Source: Microvirga sp. (GTDB lineage: Bacteria > Pseudomonadota > Alphaproteobacteria > Rhizobiales > Beijerinckiaceae). From it: a stretch of DNA of 64,000 bases. Positions 17,296 to 28,100 of this stretch are shown one piece after another. Numbering within the stretch: the first letter of the stretch is position 1; the number at the start of each line of letters is the position of its first letter. The notes beneath the pieces were generated by a model. It searched no databases, was not told the origin of the DNA, and worked only from the letters and a program-made list of their open reading frames with translations. The stretch is from the NCBI RefSeq assembly GCF_014699075.1, contig NZ_JACXAB010000004.1:372001-436000 (forward strand). The letters are read 5' to 3'. The position numbers and the translations under genes were made by a program.

Positions 17296-18842
17296 GTCTC
17301 GCTAATCGGTTTCCCGCCTGCTTCAAGGATCAGGCGCATCTCACACGCGTTTTCGTTGCCTGGGTCAAGCTCGAATGCGACACGTACTGTCTTTCTCTCA
17401 GGATATGGCAAAAGTTTGAGGTTTTGGAACGTTCCAGGGCCAACGGTTAAGACAGATTTTAGGTCCGCCGGCAGATTCTCACCCAGCATGTCGCCCGAGA
17501 AGTCCACCGTGAACCGCCGTCGCCGGGCTCCGCTGCCTCGGCCCGACCGGGTCTGTGTCACAGTCGCGAGGGGCGGGCGCTCCGGCGCGCTCCAACCCCA
17601 GTACTGCCGATAGGCCAACGCAACCTCCGACCCGGCCGCCATGGGTGCCCTCGGACGCCAGTAGGTGAGGATGTTGTCGTTGATCTCGGCGTCGGTCGGG
17701 ATCTCCAGCAGCTGCACGCTGCCCTGGCCCCAATCTCCGAGGGGTTCGATCCAGACGCTCGGCCGACGCTCGAACCGCTGATCGTCGTCCTGGAAAGCCT
17801 CAAAGGACCGCTCGCGCTGCAGCAGACCGAAGCCCCGGGGAGCATTGTCGACAAAGGCGGATATCTGGAGCGTCTCCGGATTGTGAAGCGGCCGCCAGAG
17901 CCATTCGCCGGAGCCGTTCAGCATCTGAAGGCCCGATGAATCGTGGACGGCGGGTCGAATGTCGTCCGAGTTGAGAAGGTCGTTCGCCCCATAAAGATAG
18001 GTCGAGGCGAGGCCACCTAAGCCAACATGCTCCAGGTTGACGCGCGGAAACAGGGTGGTTTCCACGTCGACGATGGTCATGTCGCCTGGGCGGAAGGTCA
18101 TGCGGACGGCACCCGTCGTCGATTCGGAATCGAGAACGCCGTGAATCGTGATGCTGTTGCTGCCCACAGCTGGTCGCTCGAGCCAGAAGGCACGGAAGGC
18201 GGGGAATTCCTCGCCGCGGGCCTCGGCCGGACGTAAGGTCAATGCCCGTGCGATGGCGCCATAGTTCTGACCTCGGGCGAGCGCACGGAAAAAGGTGCCG
18301 CCCTGCACGACCGCAAAGTCGAATGGCCGGCCGTTGCCCACCTGGGCGATCAGCTTGAACCCCGAATAACGGATATCCCCCAGATTGTTCGGCAGGTTGA
18401 CCCGGCCGAATTCGAACTGGGACGGCTGGTAGCCGATGCGGCGAACGGCTCCGTCCTCGACCATGAAAAGCTCGACCGCATCCCGGAACACGAAACCACG
18501 ATGGAGCGGCTCGACTGAGATTCCACGGTTCTCAGAAGCCCAGATAGGCGGCTGCGTGTAGCGGATCGCGCCATACTGCTCCGGGTTCAGATTCGCGAAC
18601 ACATCCGGCAGGTCGTTCGGAGGAGGGGCAAACGGCTTCTTGGCAAGCTGGCGCGCAATGTCGACCACAACCGCCGGATCGAACCGTTGATTCTCTCCCA
18701 TTCTGGCTGAAATCGTCTCTTGAGGCGTCTGCGCCCTAAGGCTCGACGCGAATGCCAGCCCGGCGACGGAGGCACCGATGTAGGCCAGCATGTCGCGCCG
18801 GCGAGGATGGAAGGGGGATCGACCCCTTGGCGATACCGGCAC
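17271..18842 (-). CDS. opgG: Periplasmic glucan biosynthesis protein OpgG/OpgD family
   Basis: 523 residues from GTG 18842. The N-terminus RRRDMLAYIGASVAGLAFA looks like a Tat-type signal peptide, as in OpgD/OpgG; the later ATG would destroy the Arg motif, so the GTG is preferred. The mature part carries family segments such as YGAIRYTQPPIWA, SQFEFGRVNLPNNLGDIRYS, WLERPAVGSNSITIHGVLDS, and LTYWRPRAPMAAGSEV. The protein shapes or branches the glucan released by OpgH. It is first in a two-gene operon and overlaps opgH by 25 bp. The Tat signal could also mean the OpgD paralogue. Confidence 0.92.
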   Translation of the reverse strand: MPVSPRGRSPFHPRRRDMLAYIGASVAGLAFASSLRAQTPQETISARMGENQRFDPAVVVDIARQLAKKPFAPPPNDLPDVFANLNPEQYGAIRYTQPPIWASENRGISVEPLHRGFVFRDAVELFMVEDGAVRRIGYQPSQFEFGRVNLPNNLGDIRYSGFKLIAQVGNGRPFDFAVVQGGTFFRALARGQNYGAIARALTLRPAEARGEEFPAFRAFWLERPAVGSNSITIHGVLDSESTTGAVRMTFRPGDMTIVDVETTLFPRVNLEHVGLGGLASTYLYGANDLLNSDDIRPAVHDSSGLQMLNGSGEWLWRPLHNPETLQISAFVDNAPRGFGLLQRERSFEAFQDDDQRFERRPSVWIEPLGDWGQGSVQLLEIPTDAEINDNILTYWRPRAPMAAGSEVALAYRQYWGWSAPERPPLATVTQTRSGRGSGARRRRFTVDFSGDMLGENLPADLKSVLTVGPGTFQNLKLLPYPERKTVRVAFELDPGNENACEMRLILEAGGKPISETWLYRWTP

Positions 18843-19026
18843 AGTAATACTCTTGCGTGTACGAAGGCTCTTCAGCCAGACAAGTGGAATGCTTTATACA
18901 TATCGTCAATTGTGAGCACGAAGTAAACGCGGCCATTGGGCAAACTGCCTGATTGCTCACGAAACGATTGCCGATTTACCCCTTCTGATTTAGCTGCACG
19001 GCAGTGCCCCACCGGATTGAAACTGT

Positions 19027-20400
19027 ATGACCCTGTCTCACGCCTCCCAAGTCTCGTCTCGGAGCTGCCTGGCTATCGTGCTTGGAGCAGGCGAGGGCAC
19101 CCGGATGAAATCCGCAAAGCCCAAGGTGCTGCATCAGGTCGCTAACCGCTCCATGTTGGGCCATGTCCTGGCGACCCTGACCCAGGCAGGCGCCACGAGC
19201 ACCGCCGTCGTGGTCGGTCCGGATCGTGAGGACGTGGCCAGGGAGGTTCAGAAGATCTCGGCCGAGGCCAGGATCTTCGTTCAGACAGACCGGCTCGGGA
19301 CCGCTCATGCCGTTCTGAGCGCCCGGGAGGCGCTGGCGCAGCCGGTCGACGATGTGATCATCGCGTTCGGCGATACGCCCCTGATCCTGCCCGAGACCTT
19401 CACAAAGCTGAGGGCGCCCCTAGCGGAAGGGGCCGCCGTGGTCGCCATGGGCTTCGAGGCGAAGGACCCGACCGGCTATGGCCGCTTCATCACATCGGGC
19501 AAAGAGCTTCTGGCCATTCGCGAGCACCGGGATGCCAGCGAGGCCGAGCGGGCGATTACCCTGTGCAATGGCGGGCTGATGGCGATCCGGGGCGATCTGG
19601 CTCTCACCCTCCTCGACAGGGTCGAGAACAACAACGCCAAAGGAGAATACTACCTCACCGACATCGTCGAGATCGCCCGCAGCCTGGGCCACAGGACGGC
19701 CATTGCCGTCGTGTCGGAGGAAGAGGTGCATGGGGTCAACGACCGGGCGCAGCTCGCAGCCGCCGAGCGCATGATCCAGGACCGCCTGCGCCAAGCCGCC
19801 ATGGCGTCCGGCGTCACGCTGATTGCTCCGGAGACGGTGTTCTTCAGCCACGACACCCGGCTCGGGCAGGATGTGGTGGTCGAGCCGCATGTGGTCTTCG
19901 GTCCGGGTGTGGTGGTGGAGGAGGCAGCCGTCATCCACAGCTTCAGCCATCTGGAAGGAGCGCGGATTGCTTCTGGGGCAGGAGTCGGTCCCTTCGCCCG
20001 CCTGCGCCCCGGTGCAATGATCGGCCCTAAGGCCAAGGTCGGAAACTTCGTCGAGATCAAGAACACGGATCTCGGGGCAGGCGCCAAGGTCAGCCACCTG
20101 ACCTATCTCGGAGATGCCAGTGTGGGCGCCGAGGCCAATATCGGAGCCGGCACCATCACCTGCAACTACGACGGATTCAACAAGCACCGGACCGAAATCG
20201 GCGAGGGCGCCTTCATCGGCTCCAACTCCTCGCTGGTGGCCCCCATTACCATAGGCAAGGGTGCATTCGTCGGTTCCGGCTCAGTTATTACGGACAATAT
20301 CCCCAATAATGCCTTAGGTCTTGGCCGAGGACGTCAGACCGTCAAAGAGGGCTGGGCCATCGAATTCCGAGAAAAGGCTCAAGCCGCCAAGAAGAAATAA
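19027..20400 (+). CDS. glmU: Bifunctional GlcNAc-1-P uridyltransferase / GlcN-1-P acetyltransferase
   Basis: 457 residues, the usual length. The N-terminal pyrophosphorylase domain shows [20 protein letters not shown], the LGTAHAV motif and the GDTPL segment. The C-terminal half is a left-handed beta-helix of hexapeptide repeats ([60 protein letters not shown]) that acetylates glucosamine-1-phosphate. It makes UDP-GlcNAc for peptidoglycan and lipid A. glmS follows 110 bp downstream in the same direction, so the two hexosamine genes are probably co-regulated. Confidence 0.97.
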   Translation: MTLSHASQVSSRSCLAIVLGAGEGTRMKSAKPKVLHQVANRSMLGHVLATLTQAGATSTAVVVGPDREDVAREVQKISAEARIFVQTDRLGTAHAVLSAREALAQPVDDVIIAFGDTPLILPETFTKLRAPLAEGAAVVAMGFEAKDPTGYGRFITSGKELLAIREHRDASEAERAITLCNGGLMAIRGDLALTLLDRVENNNAKGEYYLTDIVEIARSLGHRTAIAVVSEEEVHGVNDRAQLAAAERMIQDRLRQAAMASGVTLIAPETVFFSHDTRLGQDVVVEPHVVFGPGVVVEEAAVIHSFSHLEGARIASGAGVGPFARLRPGAMIGPKAKVGNFVEIKNTDLGAGAKVSHLTYLGDASVGAEANIGAGTITCNYDGFNKHRTEIGEGAFIGSNSSLVAPITIGKGAFVGSGSVITDNIPNNALGLGRGRQTVKEGWAIEFREKAQAAKKK

Positions 20401-20510
20401 GGCCGTTTGTCACAATAGGTTACGCAAGTTGATTCTGCCCTTGAGGCCTCCCTTTGTAAGAGAGGCGTTAAGCGTAGCGTTGGTCGCGTTACAAAAGGAA
20501 GTTCTTCATC

Positions 20511-22337
20511 ATGTGTGGAATTGTTGGAATCATTGGGAAAACGCCGGTCGCTCCCCAGATCGTGGAGGCGCTCAAGCGGCTTGAATACCGGGGTTACGAT
20601 TCCGCCGGCGTCGCAACTCTGGAGGAGGGGCGCCTCGACCGCCGGCGGGCCGAGGGCAAGCTGCGCAATCTCGAGACCAAGCTTTCCCAATCTCCTCTTT
20701 CCGGCGTCATCGGCATCGGCCACACCCGCTGGGCGACCCACGGCAAGCCCAACGAGACCAACGCGCATCCGCACGCCACCGACAAACTGGCCGTTGTCCA
20801 TAACGGCATCATCGAGAATTTCCGCGAGCTGAAGACCGGGCTCGAGGCCAAAGGCATCCGGTTTGAGACCGAGACCGACACCGAGGTTGTGGCCCAGCTC
20901 GTCACCTATGAGATCCGCCAGGGCCGTGGGCCGATCGAGGCCGTTGCCGTCACTCTGCCGCGCCTGCGCGGTGCGTTCGCGCTCGGCTTCCTGTTCTCCG
21001 GCGAGGATGATCTGCTGATCGGCGCACGCCACGGCGCTCCTCTCGCGATCGGCTATGGGGACGGCGAAATGTATCTCGGCTCCGATGCTTTGGCGCTGGC
21101 GCCGTTCACCGACAGCGTCGCCTATCTGGAAGATGGCGACTGGGCGATCCTGACCCATAGAGGCGCCGATATTCACGATGAATCCGGACGTTCCGTGCAG
21201 CGGGCCCGCCACAGAATCCCGGCCGGATCCTTCATGGCCGATAAGGGCAACTACCGCCACTTCATGGCCAAGGAAATTCACGAGCAGGCTGAGGTCGTGG
21301 GGCGCACGCTCGCGCACTACGTCAACTTCTCGGGTGAACGGGTTGAGCTGCCGTTCGAATTGCCCTTCGACTTCAAGAACCTCAATCGTATCTCGATCTC
21401 CGCCTGTGGCACCGCGTATCTGGCGGGGCTGATCTCGAAATATTGGTTCGAGCGTCTGGCGCGTATTCCGGTCGAGATCGATGTGGCGTCCGAGTTCCGC
21501 TATCGGGAGGCTCCTCTGGAGCCGGGCGGTCTGGCGCTCTTCGTCTCGCAATCGGGCGAGACGGCGGACACCTTGGCGTCGCTGCGCTACGCCACGTCCG
21601 AGAAGCAGCATACGCTCTCCGTGGTGAACGTGCCGACATCCACCATGGCTCGCGAGAGCAATGTGGTTGCGCAGACCCTTGCTGGCGTCGAAGTCGGCGT
21701 GGCATCGACCAAGGCATTCACCTGCCAGCTGACCGTGCTCCTGTCTCTCGCCATCGCAGCCGGCCGGGCGCGTGGAACGCTGAGTGCCGAGGACGAGAAG
21801 GAACTGGTGAACGCCCTGATTGCCGTGCCGGGCCAGATAACCGAAGCGATCAAGCGCGAGCATCAGATCGAGGTTCTCTCCCGCGAACTCTCCAAGGCCA
21901 AGGACGTTCTCTATCTCGGACGCGGCACCTCGTACCCCCTTGCGATGGAGGGTGCCCTGAAGCTCAAGGAGATCTCCTACATCCATGCGGAAGGCTATGC
22001 GGCCGGCGAGCTGAAGCACGGCCCCATCGCGCTGATCGACGAGACGATGCCGGTCATCGTCATTGCGCCCCACGATACCATTTTTGAAAAGACCGTTTCC
22101 AACATGCAGGAAGTCGCAGCCCGCGGCGGGCGCATCATTCTGATCACCGACGAGAAGGGTGCCCTGGAAACCGGTCTCGACACCATGGCCACGATCGTGA
22201 TGCCATCGGTGCATCCTATTGTGGCGCCAATCATCAACTCGATCCCGATCCAGCTGCTCGCCTATCACACGGCCGTCTTCATGGGGAAGGACGTGGACCA
22301 GCCGCGCAACCTCGCCAAGTCCGTGACGGTGGAATAG
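20511..22337 (+). CDS. glmS: Glutamine-fructose-6-phosphate aminotransferase
   Basis: 608 residues against 609 in E. coli. Cys2 after the removed Met is the glutaminase nucleophile (MCGIVGIIGKTPVAPQ). The glutamine amidotransferase domain shows IGHTRWATHGKPNETNAHPH and VVHNGIIENFREL. Two SIS sugar isomerase domains follow (SACGTAYLAGLISKYW; VSQSGETADTLASLR; LGRGTSYPLAMEGALKLKEI) and the typical C-terminus LAKSVTVE. It makes glucosamine-6-phosphate, the substrate feeding GlmM and GlmU. No glmS ribozyme is present upstream, as expected outside Gram-positives. Confidence 0.97.
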   Translation: MCGIVGIIGKTPVAPQIVEALKRLEYRGYDSAGVATLEEGRLDRRRAEGKLRNLETKLSQSPLSGVIGIGHTRWATHGKPNETNAHPHATDKLAVVHNGIIENFRELKTGLEAKGIRFETETDTEVVAQLVTYEIRQGRGPIEAVAVTLPRLRGAFALGFLFSGEDDLLIGARHGAPLAIGYGDGEMYLGSDALALAPFTDSVAYLEDGDWAILTHRGADIHDESGRSVQRARHRIPAGSFMADKGNYRHFMAKEIHEQAEVVGRTLAHYVNFSGERVELPFELPFDFKNLNRISISACGTAYLAGLISKYWFERLARIPVEIDVASEFRYREAPLEPGGLALFVSQSGETADTLASLRYATSEKQHTLSVVNVPTSTMARESNVVAQTLAGVEVGVASTKAFTCQLTVLLSLAIAAGRARGTLSAEDEKELVNALIAVPGQITEAIKREHQIEVLSRELSKAKDVLYLGRGTSYPLAMEGALKLKEISYIHAEGYAAGELKHGPIALIDETMPVIVIAPHDTIFEKTVSNMQEVAARGGRIILITDEKGALETGLDTMATIVMPSVHPIVAPIINSIPIQLLAYHTAVFMGKDVDQPRNLAKSVTVE

Positions 22338-22353
22338 GCACTTATTTCATGTC

Positions 22354-22376
22354 ATCACCGGCCTTGTGCCGGTGAT
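22354..22376. repeat. Palindromic unit (9-bp stem) downstream of glmS
   Basis: ATCACCGGC (22354-22362), a 5-base loop, and GCCGGTGAT (22368-22376) form a perfect hairpin. A second, similar palindrome lies 36 bp on. Such paired GC-rich palindromes resemble REP-type intergenic repeats of Rhizobiales. No T-run follows. Confidence 0.6.
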
Positions 22377-22412
22377 CTCGATTGGAAAAGCCTGGCGCTT
22401 CACAGCAGCGAG

Positions 22413-22435
22413 ATGGCCGGGACAAACCCGGCCAT
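22413..22435. repeat. Second palindromic unit (9-bp stem) between glmS and recG
   Basis: ATGGCCGGG (22413-22421), loop ACAAA, and CCCGGCCAT (22427-22435) pair perfectly. Together with the first unit it occupies the gap between the convergent glmS and recG genes and may help stop transcription from either side. Confidence 0.6.
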
Positions 22436-22463
22436 GACGGGGCGTGTCTTCAACCGTTCAGGT

Positions 22464-24581
22464 CTATCCCGCCCGCAGTAGCCGGATCGCGGAATCGCGC
22501 TCGAACAGGTAGAGCAGCACTCGCAAGGCTTGCCCCCGCTCGCTCACGAGGTCCGGGTCGCGATCAACGATCAGGCGGGCATCGTCGCGGGCCGCGCCGA
22601 GGAGGTCGCCATCCACCTCAAGACGGGCCAGCTTGAAGCCGGGGGTGCCCGACTGACGGGTGCCGAGCACTTCGCCTTCACCGCGCAGCCGCAGATCCTC
22701 CTCGGCGATGCGGAAGCCGTCTTCCGTCTGGCGCATCATCTCAAGTCGCGCCTGTGCGACTTGGCCCAGTGGGCCCTTGTAGACCAGCAGGCATGTCGAG
22801 GATTTCGAGCCGCGTCCTATCCGCCCGCGCAGCTGGTGCAATTGCGCGAGGCCGAAGCGCTCGGCATGTTCGATCACCATGATGGTGGCGTTCGGCACGT
22901 CGACGCCTACCTCGATTACCGTGGTGGAGACCAGGATCTTGGTCTCACCGCCCGAGAACCGCTCCATGGCGGCGTCTTTGTCCCGGCCCGCCATCTTTCC
23001 ATGTACGAGGCCGACTTGGTCGCCAAAGAAGCCTTTCAGCAACTCGAACCGCTCCTCGGCGGCAGCGAGGTCAATGGACTCAGATTCACCCACAAGCGGA
23101 CAGACCCAGTAGACCTGATCGCCGTTGGCGATGGCCCGCCCGATTCCGCCCACCACTTCGTCGAGCCTGTCGATGGCGATGAGCTTTGTCGAAATGGGCT
23201 TGCGGCCCGCCGGCTTCTCGCTCAGCACCGACACGTCCATGTCGCCGAAATAGGTGAGAGCCAAGGTGCGCGGGATCGGAGTCGCGGTCATCACAAGGAT
23301 GTCGACGGCCTCACCCTTGGAGCCGAGCGCCAGGCGCTGATGCACCCCGAAACGGTGCTGCTCGTCCACGACAGCAACACCCAGATCATGGAACGCGACG
23401 CCTTCCTGAAACAACGCATGGGTGCCGACCGCAATCTGAATGCTGCCGTCAGCAAGGCCCGCGAGAATCGTTCGGCGCGCGACACCCTTCTCACGTCCGG
23501 TCAGGAGCGCGATGGTCAGGCCGGCCTGCTCGGCCATCGGCGCAAGCCGCTCGTAATGCTGGCGGGCGAGGATTTCGGTGGGCGCCATCATGGCCGCCTG
23601 ACGCCCCGCCTCGATGGCACTGGCCATGGTGAGCAGGCCGACGACGGTTTTTCCCGATCCTACATCGCCCTGTAGCAGCCGCAGCATCTTCTTGTCGGAA
23701 ACCAGATCGTGGCGAATGTCCTCGACGGCTTTTTCCTGCGATGCCGTCAGTCCGAAGGGCAGGGCGGATCTCAGGCGCTCGACCAGACGCCCATCGCCCG
23801 CATTCACCCGGCCCGGCAGCCGCCGCATGCGGCTTCGCACGAGGGCGAGGGCAAGCTGCGAGGCAAGCAATTCGTCATAAGCCAGGCGCCGGCGCGGGGC
23901 GGATTTGGCGATCGCTTCCTCTGAGAGCTGCGCCGCATTGTCAGGTCTGTGGAGGGCAAAGAGCGCCTGCCGGAACTCGGGCAAGGCGTTGCGGCCCATC
24001 CAGGCTGGATCCTGCCATTCGGGCAGGTTCGGGACCGTTTCGAGGGCCGCACCGATATACTTGGCTACCATGCGCGATGAGAGACCCTCGGTGAGCCCAT
24101 AGACGGCTTCGACCGCCGGCAGATTCTCGATGCCACGGTCGTCGAGGATCCGGTCCGGATGAACCATCTGCCGGCGGCCCTCCCAGAGTTCAATCTTGCC
24201 GGAGACATAGCGGCGCTCACCGACGGGCAGGATCTTCTCCAGGCGGGCCTTCTGACCGTTGAAGAAGATCAGCGTCACATCGCCGGTCTCGTCCTCCACC
24301 AGGATTCGGTACGGCGCCCGGCGGCCGGGCGGGGGCGGGCGGTGCGCGACGACGCTCACCGAGAGGGTGACCGGCTCGCCGACAGGAGCATCCGCTACGG
24401 AGCCCTTCATCTCCCGGGAAATGCCGCTGCTCGGCAGATGGAACAGAAGGTCTGCCACACGCGTGGGCTTGCCCGGCTCGCCGAGGAGGCGGTCGAGCAG
24501 GGGAGCGATCTTTGGGCCGACCCCTGGCAGGGTGTTGGCCGGGGCGAATAGCGGATCGAGAATGGAAGGACGCAGTGACAT
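22464..24581 (-). CDS. recG: ATP-dependent DNA helicase RecG
   Basis: 705 residues. RecG reverses stalled replication forks and branch-migrates Holliday junctions. The N-terminal wedge/OB region begins SILDPLFAPANTLPGVGPKI. The helicase core has motif I LLQGDVGSGKTVVGLL, motif II VVDEQHRFGVHQR, motif III VMTATPIPRTLALTYFGDMD, and the C-terminal motifs GVDVPNATIMVIEHAERFGL and QLHQLRGRIGRG. The divergently placed sdhE and mfd complete a gene neighbourhood common in Rhizobiales. The start ATG at 24581 fits the family N-terminus. Confidence 0.96.
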   Translation of the reverse strand: MSLRPSILDPLFAPANTLPGVGPKIAPLLDRLLGEPGKPTRVADLLFHLPSSGISREMKGSVADAPVGEPVTLSVSVVAHRPPPPGRRAPYRILVEDETGDVTLIFFNGQKARLEKILPVGERRYVSGKIELWEGRRQMVHPDRILDDRGIENLPAVEAVYGLTEGLSSRMVAKYIGAALETVPNLPEWQDPAWMGRNALPEFRQALFALHRPDNAAQLSEEAIAKSAPRRRLAYDELLASQLALALVRSRMRRLPGRVNAGDGRLVERLRSALPFGLTASQEKAVEDIRHDLVSDKKMLRLLQGDVGSGKTVVGLLTMASAIEAGRQAAMMAPTEILARQHYERLAPMAEQAGLTIALLTGREKGVARRTILAGLADGSIQIAVGTHALFQEGVAFHDLGVAVVDEQHRFGVHQRLALGSKGEAVDILVMTATPIPRTLALTYFGDMDVSVLSEKPAGRKPISTKLIAIDRLDEVVGGIGRAIANGDQVYWVCPLVGESESIDLAAAEERFELLKGFFGDQVGLVHGKMAGRDKDAAMERFSGGETKILVSTTVIEVGVDVPNATIMVIEHAERFGLAQLHQLRGRIGRGSKSSTCLLVYKGPLGQVAQARLEMMRQTEDGFRIAEEDLRLRGEGEVLGTRQSGTPGFKLARLEVDGDLLGAARDDARLIVDRDPDLVSERGQALRVLLYLFERDSAIRLLRAG

Positions 24582-24624
24582 TCAAATGGGTGGCAACTGG
24601 AAGGGAGATGGTTATATAGCGGCT

Positions 24625-24773
24625 AGAGCATCGGACCCAAAAGTGAAATGCACTTTTGGGATCGACTCCGATGCTCAATCCTCTATACGGCGCATCGTTC
24701 AGTGCGGAAAACCGGATCCACTTTTCGCTGACGCGGCCCTCTGGGTCCGCACAATGCGCTAGGTCAGCCGGAG
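24625..24773. repeat. Intergenic palindromic repeat element, copy 1
   Basis: AGAGCATCGGA (24625-24635) pairs with TCCGATGCTC (24667-24676), enclosing a perfect inner hairpin CCCAAAAGTG (24636-24645) / CACTTTTGGG (24651-24660). The following stretch (GGAAAACCGGATCCACTTTTC at about 24706-24730, then an AATGCGCT end) resembles the widespread Rhizobiales repeat with GGAAAAGTGG/AACCGGTTTTCC arms. A related element with the same AGAGCATCGGAC ends lies at 39977-40080. It sits in the divergent recG/sdhE promoter region. Confidence 0.7.
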
Positions 24774-24805
24774 GCGACGGCCACTTATCAGATCGGAGCA
24801 TCGTC

Positions 24806-25102
24806 ATGAGCGGAACAACACGCAGCAGCGCCGGCCTTGATATTCGCCGCAGGCAGATCCTGTACCGTTCCTGGCACCGGGGCATGCGGGAGATGGACCT
24901 GATCATGGGCCGCTTTGCCGATGCGGAAATCGGGGAGCTCTCCGAGGAGGATCTTGCCGAGTTCGAGCGTCTGATCGAGGTGACGGACCGGGACCTGCTG
25001 GGCTGGATCACTGGCGAGATCGAGACGCCCTCGAATTACGACACGCCCCTATTCAGGCGCTTGAAGGCCTTTCACACCCACACGTCGCCGATACACAGCT
25101 GA
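24806..25102 (+). CDS. sdhE: SDH flavinylation factor
   Basis: 98 residues from the ATG at 24806. SdhE (DUF339) helps attach FAD covalently to succinate dehydrogenase subunit A. The family signature is clear: RRRQILYRSWHRGMREMDLI followed by MGRFAD, the latter including the RGxxE-D motif. The helical remainder ELSEEDLAEFERLIEVTDRD, LLGWITG and PSNYDTPLFRRLKAF is also typical. It lies between recG and mfd, separated from recG by a palindromic repeat. Confidence 0.92.
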   Translation: MSGTTRSSAGLDIRRRQILYRSWHRGMREMDLIMGRFADAEIGELSEEDLAEFERLIEVTDRDLLGWITGEIETPSNYDTPLFRRLKAFHTHTSPIHS

Positions 25103-25179
25103 CGCTCTGGCAGCGCCGTTTTGACCGAACCGAGCGGAAACGCCCGCGTTCCCTTTGATCTCTGGCCTGATATTTCACC

Positions 25180-28100
25180 ATGAAGCCTGCCCTGACCCGC
25201 GCCCTTGATGCTCTGAAAAAGGGGCAAAGCCTCACCTTGTCCGGCGCGCCGGACGGCTTCGATGCGCTTGCCGTCGCCGATCTGGCCCGCGGCCTCTCGG
25301 GGCACGTAGAGGGGCCGGCCGTTCTGGTGCATGTGGCCCGCGACGGGCAGCGGCAGCAGAATTTCGCCAGCAGCCTCGGCTTCATCGCGCCGGAGATTGA
25401 GATTCTGACCTTCCCGGCCTGGGATTGCCAGCCATACGACCGCGTCTCGCCCAATGCGGCGATCACGGCGCAGCGCATGACGACCCTGGCGCGGCTCGCC
25501 CGCTCCAAGACTTCCGAGGACAAGCCCCGCATCCTTTCGACCACGGTGAACGCCCTCGTCCAGCGCGTGCCGCCGAAGGCCCGTATCGCGGCGGAGACCT
25601 TCTCGGCTGCGCCCGGCAACGTGGTGGACACGACCCAGTTGGTCAATTGGCTGGAGGCTAACGGTTTTCTCCGCACCGGCACCGTGCGTGACACGGGCGA
25701 ATACGCGGTCCGCGGCGGCATCATCGACCTCTTCCCGGCAGGTCTTCCCAACCCGGTTCGCCTCGATTTCTTCGGCGACGCGCTGGAATCGATCCGGGCC
25801 TTCGATCCGGAGACCCAGCGCACGGTCGGCACCCTGCGCGCTCTCGATCTCGTACCCATGAGCGAGGTGCAGCTGACCACCGGGAGCATCAAGCGCTTCC
25901 GGCAGGCCTATGTGGCAGCCTTCGGGGCACCGACCCGCGACGACCGGCTCTATGAGGCGATCAGCGAGGGGAGGCGCTATCCCGGCCTCGAACACTGGAT
26001 GCCGCTGTTCCACGATCATCTGGATACGCTGTTCGACTACCTGCCCGGCATCCCGGTTGTGTTCGACGCACTGGCCGATGATGCGGCAGCCGAGCGCCTG
26101 TCGCAGGTGAAGGACTATTATGATGCCCGCCGCGAGGGCATGGGCCAGAACCAGCCCGGCGTCGCGCCTTATCGCCCGCTGCCGCCGGATGCGCTCTATT
26201 TCAAGCCGGAGGAGTGGTCGGAACGCACCGCCGCCCTTCCGCTCGCGCGCCTGACACCTTTCGCGCTGCCCGAATCCTCGGGCCGGCTTGTCATCGACTG
26301 CGAGGCGCGGCAGGGCCGCAACTTCATCGCCGAGCGGGCGGACGAGAACGCCAACGTGTTCGAGGCGGTCATCCGTCATATCCGCGACCTGCAGGCCGCC
26401 AAGAAGCGCGTCATGCTGGGCGCCTGGTCGGAGGGCTCGCGGGAGCGGCTCTGCCATGTGCTGCAGGATCACGACCTGCGCCAGACGAAGCCGATTGGCC
26501 GGTTCTCGGAGGCGCTGGCCTATCCGCGCAACGAGATACCGGTCGGCATCTGGCCCCTGGAATCGGGTTTTGAGACTGCCGATCTCGTTGTCATCAGCGA
26601 GCAGGACATTCTGGGCGACCGTCTCGTGCGCCAGAAGCGCAAGTCGAAGCGGCCGCAGGACTTCCTCACCGAGGTGGCGGCGCTCACGCCCGGCGACCTC
26701 GTGGTGCACGTGGATCACGGGATCGGGCGCTTCGAGGGGCTGAAGACCATCGAGGCGGCCGGCGCCCCGCACGACTGCCTTGAGCTGCATTATGCCGGCG
26801 GCGACCGCCTGTTCCTGCCGGTGGAGAACATCGAACTCCTGACCCGCTACGGCTCGGAGGAGACGGAGGTCCAGCTCGACAAGCTCGGCGGCGGGGCGTG
26901 GCAGGCGCGCAAGGCGCGCATGAAGCAGCGCATCCGCGAGATGGCCGGCGCGCTCATGAAGATCGCCGCCGCCCGCATCCTCAAGGATGCCCCGCGCTTG
27001 ACCCCTCCGGAAGGCATCTACGACGAGTTCGCCGCCCGCTTTCCCTACGACGAGACGGAAGACCAGCTCAACGCCATCGAGGCGGTTCTGGACGACATGG
27101 GTTCGGGCCGCCCCATGGATCGACTCGTCTGCGGCGACGTCGGCTTCGGCAAGACCGAGGTGGCGTTGCGCGCCGCCTTCGTGGCGGCCATGAGCGGCAA
27201 GCAGGTTGCCGTCGTCGTGCCCACGACCCTTCTGGCGCGTCAGCACTACCGGACCTTCTGCGACCGCTTCCGCGGCCTGCCGCTCAACGTGGCGCAGGCC
27301 TCCCGCTTTGTCCCTGCGGCTGAGATGAAGAAGACGAAGGAGGGGCTGACCGACGGGTCCGTCGATATCGTCATCGGCACCCATGCGCTTCTCGGCAAGG
27401 CCATCAAGTTCAAGGATATCGGCCTCATCGTCATCGATGAGGAGCAGCATTTCGGCGTCACCCACAAGGAGCGCCTGAAGGAGTTGCGCGCCGAGGTCCA
27501 CGTCCTGACCCTGTCGGCCACCCCGATCCCGCGCACCCTGCAGCTGGCTCTTACCGGCGTGCGCGAGCTGTCCCTGATCACAACCCCACCGGTGGACCGC
27601 CTCGCGGTTCGCACCTTCATCACGCCATTCGACCCACTCCTCGTCCGCGAGGCGCTGCTGCGCGAGCGCTACCGGGGTGGGCAGGCCTTCTACGTGGTGC
27701 CGCGCCTCGACGATCTCGGCGAGGTGAAAGCCTTCCTCGACAAGGAGGTGCCGGAGGCCAAGGTGGCGGTGGCGCACGGCCAGATGGCGGCGGGCCAGCT
27801 CGAGGATGTCATGACGGCCTTTTACGAGGGCAAGTACGACATCCTGCTCTCCACCACCATCGTGGAATCGGGCCTCGACATCCCGACCGCCAATACGCTG
27901 ATCGTCCACCGGGCCGACATGTTCGGCCTGTCGCAGCTCTATCAGCTGCGGGGTCGTGTCGGGCGCTCCAAGACCCGCGCCTATGCCCTGTTCACGGTAC
28001 CGGCCAACAAGTCCCTAACGGTGCAGGCGGAGCGGCGCCTCAAGGTGCTCCAGACCCTCGACACCCTGGGTGCGGGCTTCCAGCTCGCCTCCCACGACCT

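Noticed and set aside
20401-20510. glmS ribozyme or riboswitch upstream of glmS
   Set aside because: The gap is only 110 bp, no fitting core was seen, and the ribozyme is known from Gram-positive bacteria.
20379-22268. Long open frame (about 629 codons) antisense to glmS
   Set aside because: It mirrors glmS over its full length and shows no recognisable domain; codon-bias shadow.
25072-27909. Very long open frame (about 945 codons) on the minus strand under mfd
   Set aside because: It is antisense to the unmistakable mfd gene, its translation is Arg/His/Leu/Gly-rich without domain motifs, and such shadows are common in GC-rich genomes.
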